24,733 nt of DNA from an uncultured Oscillospiraceae bacterium (GCA_900754515.1 CAAEDD010000039.1:1-24733), one strand, 5' to 3'. Counted from the first letter of the stretch, positions 16,228 to 23,255 are shown. Notes: generated by a model not told the origin, from the letters alone. A program made the numbers and translations.

Positions 16228-16257
16228 AAAATAGCATAGATTTAAAGCCCCTGTCAA
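16228..16257 (-). promoter_or_regulatory. Promoter for the leader RNA and purine operon
   Basis: On the minus strand there is a perfect TTGACA (16257-16252), an 18-base spacer and TATTTT (16233-16228). Transcription would start near 16221, just before the structured RNA. Confidence 0.7.
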
Positions 16258-16330
16258 GAACAGACGCAATACTTGCCAGACATTTTTTATAAATATTGCC
16301 TGGGAAAATTGTGCACTCTCACAAGACGAC

Positions 16331-16359
16331 TTGACATATGGCCAGGGGCTGTATATAAT
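16331..16359 (+). promoter_or_regulatory. Consensus SigA promoter of folT
   Basis: A perfect TTGACA (16331-16336), 17 bases, and a perfect TATAAT (16354-16359). The predicted start is near 16366, about ten bases before the riboswitch. Confidence 0.9.
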
Positions 16360-16374
16360 TCGGGCGTAAGTATT

Positions 16375-16470
16375 TGTCAGAGTAGGAGCAGCGCGTTAAG
16401 TGCCGTGGGATGGGAAGTTGTCCACGGACGAAACACACAGTGTGCGGTGCTGACTCCGCTTCCGCTGCCA
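16375..16470 (+). promoter_or_regulatory. THF riboswitch (folT RNA)
   Basis: The element carries the conserved GCGCGTTAAGTG and GTGCGGTGC segments of the THF class. Helices are visible: P2 (GGAGCAGC at 16385-16392 with GCTGACTCC), P3 (CCGTGG with CCACGG) and a CACA/TGTG hairpin. An outer TGtCAG/CTGcCA pairing closes it. It matches my memory of the Eubacterium siraeum folT aptamer. It sits between a consensus promoter and a folate-type transporter gene, as the class usually does. Confidence 0.88.
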
Positions 16471-16484
16471 CCAGAGGAATAGGG

Positions 16485-16519
16485 CTCCTTTCGTGGCAAC
16501 TGTCACGAAAGGAGTTTTT
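16485..16519 (+). terminator. Riboswitch expression platform: terminator that also holds the folT ribosome binding site
   Basis: An 11-bp perfect stem (16485-16495 with 16504-16514) with an 8-base loop is followed by TTTTT. The 3' arm ends in AAAGGAG, seven bases before the folT ATG, so the hairpin can block both transcription and ribosome access. Confidence 0.85.
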
Positions 16520-16521
16520 AT

Positions 16522-17043
16522 ATGAAAACAAAAAAACTGGCCGTCAATGCCCTGCTTTCTGCTATGTGCGCTGTGCTGGGGGCGCTGTCCATAAATCTGG
16601 GCAACATGAAGTTCACCTTTGAGGGGCTTCCGGTGCTTATTTCCGCCCTGCTCTTCGGGCCGGCGGACGCCATGGCCGTGGGGGGCCTGGGCATCCTCAT
16701 ATACCAGCTGCTGTGCTACGGCGTCACCGCTACCACCTTGCTTTGGGTGCTGCCCTATGTGGTCAGCGGACTTCTGGCCGGACTCTACGCCAGAGGCCGG
16801 GGATATGAGCTAAGCCGGAGACAATTGGCCTTCCTGGCTTTTTCTACCGGCATTCTGGTTCTGATAATGAACACCGCTGCACTGTATATAGACAGTAAAA
16901 TATACGGCTATTACAGCAGCGTGTTCATCTTCGGCAGCCTTCCCGCCCGGATAGGAGTGTGCCTGGTGAAGGCTGCTGCCTACTCCGCAGTGCTGCCGGG
17001 CCTTATTTCCGCCGCCCACCGTGGTCTGGGAGACCGGGCCTGA
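16522..17043 (+). CDS. folT: ECF transporter S component, folate-specific (FolT type)
   Basis: A 173-aa very hydrophobic protein with about five or six membrane helices and a short MKTKKLAVNALLSAM start typical of S components. It would bind folate outside and work with a shared EcfA-EcfA'-EcfT module encoded elsewhere. The substrate is assigned from the THF riboswitch directly upstream plus the family resemblance, not from a known binding residue. The start is fixed by AAAGGAG seven bases upstream. It is divergent from the purine operon, which carries fhs and two formyl-THF-using enzymes. Confidence 0.85.
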   Translation: MKTKKLAVNALLSAMCAVLGALSINLGNMKFTFEGLPVLISALLFGPADAMAVGGLGILIYQLLCYGVTATTLLWVLPYVVSGLLAGLYARGRGYELSRRQLAFLAFSTGILVLIMNTAALYIDSKIYGYYSSVFIFGSLPARIGVCLVKAAAYSAVLPGLISAAHRGLGDRA

Positions 17044-17055
17044 AAGTGAACCCGC

Positions 17056-17071
17056 TCTGCCCATGGGCAGA
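17056..17071. repeat. Perfect 16-bp palindrome after folT
   Basis: TCTGCCCATGGGCAGA lies 12 bases after the folT stop and is followed by ATCTTT. It could be a weak terminator stem or a protein site; no more can be said. Confidence 0.35.
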
Positions 17072-17104
17072 ATCTTTAAAGTTTAAGAAGCTGAAAACGA
17101 AAAG

Positions 17105-17140
17105 CCCCTGCAATTTCCTGGGTTGAAATTGCAGGGGTCT
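17105..17140. terminator. Bidirectional terminator between folT and the zinc-ribbon gene
   Basis: A 13-bp perfect stem (17105-17117 with 17125-17137) has a 7-base loop. TCTTT follows on the plus strand, and a better CTTTTCGTTTTC tract follows on the minus strand. Confidence 0.8.
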
Positions 17141-17153
17141 TTGAATGTTCGGA

Positions 17154-17363
17154 TCAGACTTTTATCAATATGATTTTGCAGTCTTTGCAAAAAGGGGCTT
17201 TTACCGAGCCGCATTTCCAAAAGCTCGGCTTGGTCAGAAAGAAGTCATCCTCTCCCTGGGGATAGGCGTGGGCGGCCGGCTCATCTGTGAGCCAGGCAAT
17301 GCGGGCGGGGCCGGTACCCAGATATCCGTCGGTCATTTCATTTCCGCAATAGGGACACTGCAT
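17154..17363 (-). CDS. Small zinc-ribbon protein (resembles DUF6487)
   Basis: A 69-aa protein with MQCPYCGNEM at the start (Cys3, Cys6) and FCKDCKIILIKV at the end (Cys59, Cys62), a CxxC...CxxC zinc ribbon. Cys51 is an extra. The middle is rich in aromatic and acidic residues. This layout resembles the small DUF6487 proteins common in Firmicutes; function is unknown. AGGAGG lies nine bases before the ATG. It has its own promoter just after the rplL terminator, so it is not simply a part of the ribosomal operon. Confidence 0.75.
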   Translation of the reverse strand: MQCPYCGNEMTDGYLGTGPARIAWLTDEPAAHAYPQGEDDFFLTKPSFWKCGSVKAPFCKDCKIILIKV

Positions 17364-17437
17364 AGGCCCAATCCTCCTATCTTGGCCTCACCATGCCCGG
17401 GGGACAGAGAGACCGGCACATTGTGGGGGCTGTAATA

Positions 17438-17466
17438 ATTGTACATTACAAACCGTAGGCAGTCAA
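17438..17466 (-). promoter_or_regulatory. Promoter of the zinc-ribbon gene
   Basis: On the minus strand: TTGACT (17466-17461), 17 bases, TACAAT (17443-17438), each one mismatch from consensus. The -35 box begins two bases beyond the rplL terminator stem. Confidence 0.7.
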
Positions 17467-17468
17467 TG

Positions 17469-17502
17469 AAAAAAGCACCTGCATTTTTGCAGATGCTTTT
17501 TT
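17469..17502 (-). terminator. Terminator of rplJ-rplL
   Basis: The hairpin has an AAAAAAGCA/TGCTTTTTT outer stem and a CTGCA/TGCAG inner stem with one mismatch and a 4-base loop. It is followed by T residues on the minus strand, 18 bases after the rplL stop. Confidence 0.85.
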
Positions 17503-17519
17503 CGTATTCAAATAATTTC

Positions 17520-17888
17520 TTACTTGATCTCGACCTTGGCGCCGACGGCTTCCAGCTGAGCCTTGAGGGCCTCGGCATCTTCCTTGGAAACGCCTTCCTT
17601 GATCTTGGCGGGAACGCCTTCCACCATGGCCTTGGCCTCGGCCAGGCCCAGACCGGTGATGGCGCGGACTTCCTTGATGACCTTGATCTTCTCGGAACCG
17701 AACTCGGTCATGACGACGTCAAACTCGGTCTTCTCCTCGACGACAGGGCCGGCAGCAACTGCGGGGCCTGCGGCAACGGCAGCGGCGGAAACACCGAAGG
17801 TCTCCTCCAGAGCGTGTACGAGCTCGCTGAGCTCAAGAACGGAAAGGGCCTTGATCTCTTCGATCATGGCAGCGATTTTTTCACTCAT
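17520..17888 (-). CDS. rplL: 50S ribosomal protein L7/L12
   Basis: A 122-aa acidic, Ala- and Val-rich stalk protein that recruits translation GTPases. The N-terminal dimerisation part is MSEKIAAMIEEIKALSVLEL, followed by an Ala/Gly/Pro hinge (about 38-52). The C-terminal domain holds KIKVIKEVRAITGLGLAEAK. The ATG at 17888 is chosen because GGAGG lies eight bases upstream; the in-frame TTG at 17903 has no support. It is 34 bases downstream of rplJ and ends at a terminator, with no rpoB after it. Confidence 0.96.
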   Translation of the reverse strand: MSEKIAAMIEEIKALSVLELSELVHALEETFGVSAAAVAAGPAVAAGPVVEEKTEFDVVMTEFGSEKIKVIKEVRAITGLGLAEAKAMVEGVPAKIKEGVSKEDAEALKAQLEAVGAKVEIK

Positions 17889-17922
17889 TGTAATTTCCTC
17901 CAATTAAATCTTTGTTAGCTGC

Positions 17923-18456
17923 TTACTCTGCAGCCTCGGCAGCGGGGGCCTCCAGAGAGCCGCCCTTCTGCTCCAGAATCTGACCGAGGCAAACGGCCAG
18001 GCCGGTGATGGGTGCGATCATGGTGCCCAGGACCTTTGCATACAGGGCGTCCTTGGAAGGCAGCTCTGAAATCTCGGCGATCTCGGACTCGCTCAGAATC
18101 TGGCCGTCCATAAAGGCGGCTTTGATGTTGAAGCGGTCACCCAGCTTCTTGCTGTAATCACTGAGAATGCGGAAAGGAGCGATGGGATCATTCTCGGCGG
18201 TGGCCAGAGAGGTAGTGCCGTTGAGTACGGGATCAAGTCCTTCCATACCCAGCTTGTCCAGAGCCTTTCTGGTCAGGGTGTTCTTGACGACAGTGTAGTT
18301 GACCTCGTCACGGCGCAGCTCAGTACGCAGAGCGGTATCCTCCGCCACGGTGATGCCCTTGTAGTCAACGAAGACGCCGGCACTTGCATTCTTGATACGC
18401 TCGGCCAGAGCCTCCACTATCGCCTGTTTCTCGCTAAGAACCTTTGCGTTAGGCAT
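17923..18456 (-). CDS. rplJ: 50S ribosomal protein L10
   Basis: A 177-aa stalk base protein that binds L7/L12 dimers through its C-terminal helix. MPNAKVLSEKQAIVEALAER at the start and VDYKGITVAEDTALR are typical. The ATG at 18456 follows GGAGGTGA; the upstream in-frame start (18474) would place the ribosome binding site inside the gene. Low expression is prevented and excess sensed in this family by L10(L12)4 binding its own leader; such a leader lies directly upstream. rplK and rplA are absent here. Confidence 0.96.
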   Translation of the reverse strand: MPNAKVLSEKQAIVEALAERIKNASAGVFVDYKGITVAEDTALRTELRRDEVNYTVVKNTLTRKALDKLGMEGLDPVLNGTTSLATAENDPIAPFRILSDYSKKLGDRFNIKAAFMDGQILSESEIAEISELPSKDALYAKVLGTMIAPITGLAVCLGQILEQKGGSLEAPAAEAAE

Positions 18457-18479
18457 GTGTGTTTTCACCTCCACACGAA

Positions 18480-18602
18480 TGATTGCACGCTCATAAAGAA
18501 AGCCCTTGCGGCATAAAGACGCAAGGACACAAAAACAATCAAGATATTGTTGATGTCCTCGGCAGGAATTACGGCAAAAACCACCTGCTGTCTTCGGAGC
18601 GC
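18480..18602 (-). promoter_or_regulatory. Ribosomal protein L10 leader
   Basis: The minus strand at about 18598-18557 carries the hallmark CCGAAGACAGCAGGTG and, after a short gap, TAATTCCTGCCGAGG, which match my memory of the Gram-positive L10 leader. A second hairpin (18526-18520 with 18510-18504, 7 bp) is followed by GCTTTCTTT and could act as an attenuator. Confidence 0.85.
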
Positions 18603-18608
18603 TAAAGT

Positions 18609-18637
18609 ATAATATAATAACTTTCCCCCTTTGTCAA
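18609..18637 (-). promoter_or_regulatory. Promoter of rplJ-rplL
   Basis: On the minus strand: perfect TTGACA (18637-18632), 17 bases, TATTAT (18614-18609). The predicted start is near 18602, at the head of the L10 leader. Confidence 0.85.
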
Positions 18638-18711
18638 GGACTTTTTTCAGCTTTTTCAGTGCTTTGCGCTCTTTTGCAGAAGCGACGGGAAAAACTGGAA
18701 AATCTCTCCCG

Positions 18712-18741
18712 GTATCAAATTTCCCAGGCCGGGAAATAATA
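18712..18741 (+). promoter_or_regulatory. SigF-type promoter of sigG
   Basis: GTATC (18712-18716), 15 bases, GGAAATAATA (18732-18741). The second box fits the SigF consensus GGnnAnAHTR fully and the first fits GYWTA in four of five positions. SigF transcribes sigG in B. subtilis. Confidence 0.65.
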
Positions 18742-18742
18742 C

Positions 18743-18820
18743 CCTCAGTGTGTAAGGGACAACATGTTTTCCCGGTCAAACAGAAAATCCGGAAGAAGCA
18801 GTGGCCCTTGTACACTGAGG
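18743..18820 (+). promoter_or_regulatory. Long hairpin in the sigG 5' leader
   Basis: 18743-18758 pairs with 18805-18820 as 16 continuous RNA base pairs with two G-U wobbles, enclosing 46 bases. With a start near 18748, most of the stem is in the mRNA. It ends 34 bases before the sigG start. Confidence 0.6.
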
Positions 18821-18854
18821 ATAAGCACATCTCTCATAAAGACAGGAGAAGGCT

Positions 18855-19631
18855 ATGCAGGGGAAAGTTGAGATATGCGGGGTAAACACCGCAAAGCTGC
18901 CGGTTTTAAAGGCGGCAGAGACCAGAGCCCTGATAGAAAAGGCTCAGCAGGGGGATATGGAGGCCAGGGAAAAGCTCATCTCCGGCAATCTCCGGCTGGT
19001 GCTGTCGGTAATACAAAAATTTTCCGGCCGGGGCGAGAGTATGGACGACCTTTTCCAGGTGGGGGTCATCGGCCTTATCAAGGCAGTGGACTGCTTTGAC
19101 CTGAGCCAGAAGGTGCAGTTTTCCACCTACGGTGTGCCCATGATAGCCGGGGAATTGCGGCGCTTTCTCAGGGATCACAGCGCCATCCGCGTGTCTCGAT
19201 CCATGCGGGACACGGCCTACAGGGTGCTGCAATCCAAGGAAAAGCTCACTGCCCAGACCGGACGGGAGCCGGATGTGGAGGCCATAGCGAAAGATCTGGG
19301 GCTGCCCCGTCAGGACGTGGTTTTTGCCATGGAAGCCATATGTGACCCGGTGTCCCTCTACGACCCGGTATACAGTGACGCCGGGGAAAGCGCCTGCGTC
19401 ATGGACCAGATAGGGGACACAAAAAACACCGACGAGCAATGGCTGGAGCAGATAGCCCTGGAGGAAGCCATACGACGTCTGAGCCAGCGGGAGAAGCATA
19501 TTCTGGCCCTTCGTTTCTATGACGGGCGTACTCAGATGGAGGTAGCCAAAGAGGTGGGCATATCCCAGGCTCAGGTATCCCGACTGGAGAAGAACGCTAT
19601 AAAGGAAATCAAAAAGAATATATCGGCATAA
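18855..19631 (+). CDS. sigG: RNA polymerase sigma-G factor, late forespore
   Basis: A 258-aa sigma-70 family protein. The N-terminal KVEICGVNTAKLPVL (4-18) is the SigG signature and separates it from SigF and SigE. Region 2 holds NLRLVLSVIQKF (45-56) and DDLFQVGVIGLIKAVDCFDL (64-83). Region 4 with the helix-turn-helix runs about 209-256 (LSQREKHILALRFYDG, then ISQAQVSRLEK). SigG drives late gene expression in the developing spore, so the organism is very likely a spore former. AGGAGAAGG lies just before the ATG. Unlike in Bacillus, sigE and spoIIGA are not adjacent. Confidence 0.95.
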   Translation: MQGKVEICGVNTAKLPVLKAAETRALIEKAQQGDMEAREKLISGNLRLVLSVIQKFSGRGESMDDLFQVGVIGLIKAVDCFDLSQKVQFSTYGVPMIAGELRRFLRDHSAIRVSRSMRDTAYRVLQSKEKLTAQTGREPDVEAIAKDLGLPRQDVVFAMEAICDPVSLYDPVYSDAGESACVMDQIGDTKNTDEQWLEQIALEEAIRRLSQREKHILALRFYDGRTQMEVAKEVGISQAQVSRLEKNAIKEIKKNISA

Positions 19632-19659
19632 AGGGGGCGCTTCCGCCTCCTTTGTTTTT
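19630..19659 (+). terminator. Terminator of sigG
   Basis: A 10-bp stem (19630-19639 with 19644-19653, one wobble) has a CTTC loop and GTTTTT after it. It overlaps the sigG stop codon. Confidence 0.85.
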
Positions 19660-19685
19660 GCCCCGCCGCAGACGGACTGCTTGAA

Positions 19686-20108
19686 TTGTTAATAAATGGA
19701 GCGTACAATCAAAATGCCGAAAGTCCGGTGCCTTTGGCAAATCCCCAGAGTGCTGACAAGCCGGGCGCTGGAAGAGACTTAAAACCGACTTACTGGAAAA
19801 GGCGGGAGAAGCCGAAAAAGGATACGCCCAATAAACGGGGAAAATATTTGCGTTGGGGTCTTGTGCTGGGGGAGCTGTTGCTGACGCTCCGGGCGGATGG
19901 CCCGTGGCTGCTGGTGCTGTTCCTTCTGGCCAATGCCCTGGCCTGGGGCATGAGCAGCGTCCCGGAGACCATGAGATTTGCCGACCGGCTGAAACTCACG
20001 GAGCCGGAACTCTATCACAGACATCAAACGGCTTTAGACTCGGGCAATATCCTCATAATGAACTCCGCTCTGAGGCGGGAAAAACTGAAGGAGGACGACG
20101 AGGAAAAA
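19686..20108 (+). other. In-frame open stretch upstream of the GH3 gene, possibly an N-terminal extension
   Basis: The frame of the GH3 gene stays open for 141 codons before its likely ATG. It starts at a TTG (19686) without a ribosome binding site. It would encode a basic segment (KRREKPKKDTPNKRGK), one or two membrane helices (LRWGLVLGELLLTL and PWLLVLFLLANALAWGM) and a charged helix. It reads like real protein. It could be part of the GH3 protein, or a separate gene fused by loss of a stop. Confidence 0.4.
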
Positions 20109-21434
20109 ATGAAAAGCATACTCAAAAAAGTCTTTTTCGCTTTTAAGGCCGACGGCCTTTTGATAGCGGTCTTTCTTTTTAAATATTTGCCAATACCGGC
20201 TCTTGTCCTGAGCCTGGTGCTGCTGACGGGCTGTGCCTCAGGCGCGGCTCCTGCCGAGACAGAGGCGCCTGCCTCTCCTACGCCGGAAATCACCGCTGCG
20301 CCCCTGACACCCACACCCACAGCAGAACCCACGGCGGAGCCTGCCTCCAAAGTGGAAACACTGCTCAGCTCCATGAGCCTGGAGGAAAAGGTGGGACAGC
20401 TGTTCATAATTCGCCCCGAATCCCTCTCTACGGAACTGACGCCACAGCAGGCTCATGACACCACGGAGTACGGTGTGACGGAGTGGACGGAGGACATGGC
20501 CCTCCAGCTGGAGAAGTATCCTGCGGGGGGCGTGGCCATCTTCGGAAAGAACATCAGTTCCCCGGAGCAGCTTAAAAACTTTGTAGCCGCCATGCAGCAG
20601 GCCAGTTCCCTGCCCCTGTTCATGGGCGTGGACGAGGAGGGAGGCTCCGTGTCCCGCCTGGCAAACTCCCCGGCCTTCAGGACGGAGGAGGGCTATGTGC
20701 TGCCCCAGTTCAAGAGCATGGCGGAGATAGGCGCCTCGGGAGATACCGGCGCCGCCCGGACCGTAGGCTTCACCATAGGCTGCTATTTGCTGGAGTACGG
20801 TTTCAACCTGGACTTTGCCCCGGTGGCGGACACCAATACCAACCCGGACAATGTGGTCATCGGAGACCGGGCCTTCGGCAGCGACCCTGAGCTGGTGTCT
20901 CAAATGGTGGCGGCAGAGCTGGATGGACTGCACTCCGCCGAAGTGCTGGGCTGTATAAAGCACTTCCCCGGCCACGGGGACACGGTGGGGGATACCCATG
21001 ACGGCTATGTTTCCATACAAAAGACCTGGGACGAGCTGCTCTCGGCAGAGCTGATCCCCTTTATAAACAATCTGGACAACACGGATATGGTGATGGTTGC
21101 CCACATAAGCCTGCCCAATGTCACCGGCGACGGCTTGCCCGCGTCCCTCTCCGGGGAGCTGATAAGCGGTAAGCTCCGGGGAGAGCTGGGATATGACGGG
21201 GTGGTCATCACCGACTCCCTGGCCATGGGGGCCATAGCCCAGGAGTATACCTCAGCCGACTGCGCCGTGATGGCCCTGGATGCCGGGGTGGATATCCTCC
21301 TTATGCCGGAGGACTATGCCGCGGCCTTTGAGGGCGTGGTGCAGGCTGTGGAAGAGGACAGGCTCTCCATGGAGCGCATTGACGAGAGCGTGGCCCGGGT
21401 GTTGGAACTGAAAGACCAGCTGGGCCTGCTATAG
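20109..21434 (+). CDS. Beta-N-acetylhexosaminidase lipoprotein, glycoside hydrolase family 3
   Basis: 441 aa from the ATG at 20109. A hydrophobic stretch ends in a lipobox, LVLLTGC, with Cys about residue 42, then an Ala/Pro/Thr/Glu-rich linker and the GH3 domain. It would release N-acetylglucosamine from peptidoglycan fragments at the outer face of the membrane. KHFPGHGDT begins at about 284. The Asp295-His297 pair (GDTHDG) is the acid/base of the NagZ group, and Asp369 in VITDSLAMGAI is the nucleophile. MGVDEEGGSVSRL and LDFAPVADTNTNP are also typical. GAGG lies five bases before the ATG, but the frame is open back to 19686, so a longer membrane-anchored form is possible. It follows sigG after a terminator. 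Confidence 0.85.
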   Translation: MKSILKKVFFAFKADGLLIAVFLFKYLPIPALVLSLVLLTGCASGAAPAETEAPASPTPEITAAPLTPTPTAEPTAEPASKVETLLSSMSLEEKVGQLFIIRPESLSTELTPQQAHDTTEYGVTEWTEDMALQLEKYPAGGVAIFGKNISSPEQLKNFVAAMQQASSLPLFMGVDEEGGSVSRLANSPAFRTEEGYVLPQFKSMAEIGASGDTGAARTVGFTIGCYLLEYGFNLDFAPVADTNTNPDNVVIGDRAFGSDPELVSQMVAAELDGLHSAEVLGCIKHFPGHGDTVGDTHDGYVSIQKTWDELLSAELIPFINNLDNTDMVMVAHISLPNVTGDGLPASLSGELISGKLRGELGYDGVVITDSLAMGAIAQEYTSADCAVMALDAGVDILLMPEDYAAAFEGVVQAVEEDRLSMERIDESVARVLELKDQLGLL

Positions 21435-21461
21435 AAGACGGCGAAACGGAGAAATAAAGAC

Positions 21462-21492
21462 CAAGGCCGGACGGGAAAAACGTCCGGCCTTG
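21462..21492. terminator. Hairpin between GH3 and the convergent membrane gene
   Basis: A 12-bp perfect stem (21462-21473 with 21481-21492) has a 7-base loop. The flank is T-rich only on the minus strand (GTCTTTATTTC), so it fits the minus-strand gene better but may serve both. Confidence 0.6.
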
Positions 21493-21546
21493 ACTGTACA
21501 GGCAGTTTAGTTCTTTCGAGGATACAGCAAAAACAGAGGTAAAATC

Positions 21547-21930
21547 TCACAGGCCAAAAAAGGCGCCTATGCCTATAACGGAAAAACAAAATCCGGCAAA
21601 AACAAAAAAACAAAGATATGATAAGATAAAAAACCTTATAATAAAATGCTTTTTCCCAATATTATTCCTACACTTTTTCAGGAACGTAGCACTTGCCAAA
21701 AAACCGAGACCCAAAAAGACTCCCATTGATTCCTGAGAATGAGGGGTAAAAATGGGGGATAAATATTCCTGCCAGACGTATGCAAAAATAAAAAAAGGAA
21801 ACAAAACTCCAAAGGCCAGCAAGCCGTACTTTATAGCGCTCAGAGTCATGGCGTCCCGCTTTTTCAGCTCTGCCTTCCGCTGCGCTGCCCGCATCTGCTT
21901 TTCCCTTGTGTTCTGCCATTTTCTGGACAT
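21547..21930 (-). CDS. Small membrane protein of unknown function
   Basis: I do not recognise a family. The 127-aa product has a basic N-terminus rich in Lys, Arg and Gln (about 1-27, probably helical and cytoplasmic). Three hydrophobic segments follow at about 33-53, 68-84 and 97-125; the last is rich in Phe and Cys. The DNA is more AT-rich than the neighbours. A GGTGGAG site lies about 11 bases before the ATG, a little far. It follows the PatB-type gene after 60 bases on the same strand and may be its operon partner. Confidence 0.6.
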   Translation of the reverse strand: MSRKWQNTREKQMRAAQRKAELKKRDAMTLSAIKYGLLAFGVLFPFFIFAYVWQEYLSPIFTPHSQESMGVFLGLGFLASATFLKKCRNNIGKKHFIIRFFILSYLCFFVFAGFCFSVIGIGAFFGL

Positions 21931-21990
21931 TGTCAGTTCTGCTCCACCTTTTAAATGATTTACAAGGTTACCCTTCTACAAATTGCCCTC

Positions 21991-23187
21991 TCACACAAAC
22001 ACATATTTCCTCAGCCGTTCCATGGCCTCCTCTGCCAGAGAGCGGGGCAGGGCAAAGTTCATGCGTATGGAGTCCGGCAGCAGGAAGTCCTCACCGTTCT
22101 GCCATATGACCCCGCAGCGTACTCCCCGCTCCTGGAGCTGTGAGATGCTTATGCCGTGGCTGCGGCAGAAGTCCCCGCAGTCCAGAAACAGCATGTAGGT
22201 GCCTTGGGGACGCATCACTTTTACACCGGGGAAATTGTCCCGGATGAAGTCGCAGGCGTATTGCAGATTGCCGTTTACTACCTGTATCATCTCGTCGGCC
22301 CAGGCCTCCCCCTCGGGGCTGGAGCCGCCGATGAGGGCGTGGACGGAGAGAACGTTGCAGTCGTTGTAGTGGCTCAGGCGGCTCTGCCTCAGTATCCGGT
22401 CCCGGAGATATTTGTTATAAATTATATGGTAGGAACCCACCAGACCTGCCAGGGAGAAGGTCTTGCTTGGAGCGTAGAAGGCCATGGTGCGCTCCCTCGC
22501 ATCTTCGGAGATGCTCTGGGTGGGGATGTGCCTATAGCCGGGCATGATGATATCCGACCATATCTCGTCGGAAATTACCAGACAGTCATGAGCGGCATAT
22601 ACCTCCAGAGCTTTTTCTATTTCCCAGCGTTCCCAGACCCGTCCGCAGGGGTTGTGGGGGGAACAGAAGATGGCAAGGTGGATGTCGTTTTCCCGGAGCT
22701 TTTTGTCCATGTCCTCATAGTCCATGCGCCATATGCCCTGCTCGTCCCGCTTCAGAGGGGAGTGCACCGCCACCCGGCCCGTATCCTGGAAGGTGTGGGT
22801 AAAGCCTACATATGTGGGGGAGTGCACCAGTATCTTCTCCCCCGGGGCAGTGAAAGCCTGGAGGGCGGAGCTTACGCCACCAAGCACCCCATTTTCGTAG
22901 CCGATGTGCTCCGGCAACAGGCCCTCCACGCCGTTTCTCTTCTGCTGCCAGCGGATAATGCTGTCAAAATATTCCTTTGGCAGGGGGAAGTAGCCGAAGT
23001 TTGGCATCTCCATGCGTTTATATATGGCGTCCATAACCGCTGGAGCTGCCTTGAAGCTCATGTCCGCTATCCACATGGGGATGGGGTCGAAGCCCTCGTC
23101 AACCTTGAAGTCCTTGAAGGGTATTATGTCTGCCGCGGTGGAGTCCTTACCCCGCCGGTCCAGAACGGTGGTAAAATCAAATTTCAT
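21991..23187 (-). CDS. PLP-dependent enzyme of the MalY/PatB group (cystathionine beta-lyase-like aminotransferase)
   Basis: A 398-aa fold-type I PLP enzyme. The PLP Lys is K242 in APSKTFSLAG. SPHNPCGRVW (176-185) and ISDEIWSD (205-212) hold the cofactor contacts typical of the MalY/PatB subgroup, and MWIADMSF (38-45) is its N-terminal signature. Members cleave the C-S bond of cystathionine or act as aminotransferases; which one applies cannot be told from sequence. AAAGGG lies upstream of the ATG. It follows rpoD after an imperfect terminator and precedes the small membrane protein. Confidence 0.9.
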   Translation of the reverse strand: MKFDFTTVLDRRGKDSTAADIIPFKDFKVDEGFDPIPMWIADMSFKAAPAVMDAIYKRMEMPNFGYFPLPKEYFDSIIRWQQKRNGVEGLLPEHIGYENGVLGGVSSALQAFTAPGEKILVHSPTYVGFTHTFQDTGRVAVHSPLKRDEQGIWRMDYEDMDKKLRENDIHLAIFCSPHNPCGRVWERWEIEKALEVYAAHDCLVISDEIWSDIIMPGYRHIPTQSISEDARERTMAFYAPSKTFSLAGLVGSYHIIYNKYLRDRILRQSRLSHYNDCNVLSVHALIGGSSPEGEAWADEMIQVVNGNLQYACDFIRDNFPGVKVMRPQGTYMLFLDCGDFCRSHGISISQLQERGVRCGVIWQNGEDFLLPDSIRMNFALPRSLAEEAMERLRKYVFV

Positions 23188-23216
23188 ATGTATTTATCCC
23201 TTTCCCATATATCAGG

Positions 23217-23244
23217 CTGCCGGAAAGCACAGGCTTCCCGGCAG
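23217..23244 (-). terminator. Hairpin after rpoD
   Basis: A 12-bp stem (23217-23228 with 23233-23244, one wobble) with a 4-base loop lies between the rpoD stop and the PatB-type gene. There is no T-run on the minus strand, so termination may be partial; the T-run is on the plus side. Confidence 0.45.
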
Positions 23245-23255
23245 AAAGTTTTTGT

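Noticed and set aside
18719..18737. ATTTCCC/GGGAAAT inverted repeat (7-bp arms) as an operator
   Set aside because: It overlaps the spacer and second box of the SigF-like promoter, so its symmetry may be incidental to the GGGAAAT box; nothing else supports an operator.
18743..18820. SRP RNA, because of TCCGGAAGAAGCAG in the sigG leader hairpin
   Set aside because: The loop resembles the SRP GGAA region, but the partner strand (GTCAGG) and the rest of the conserved core do not pair as required, and the stem is better explained as an mRNA leader hairpin.
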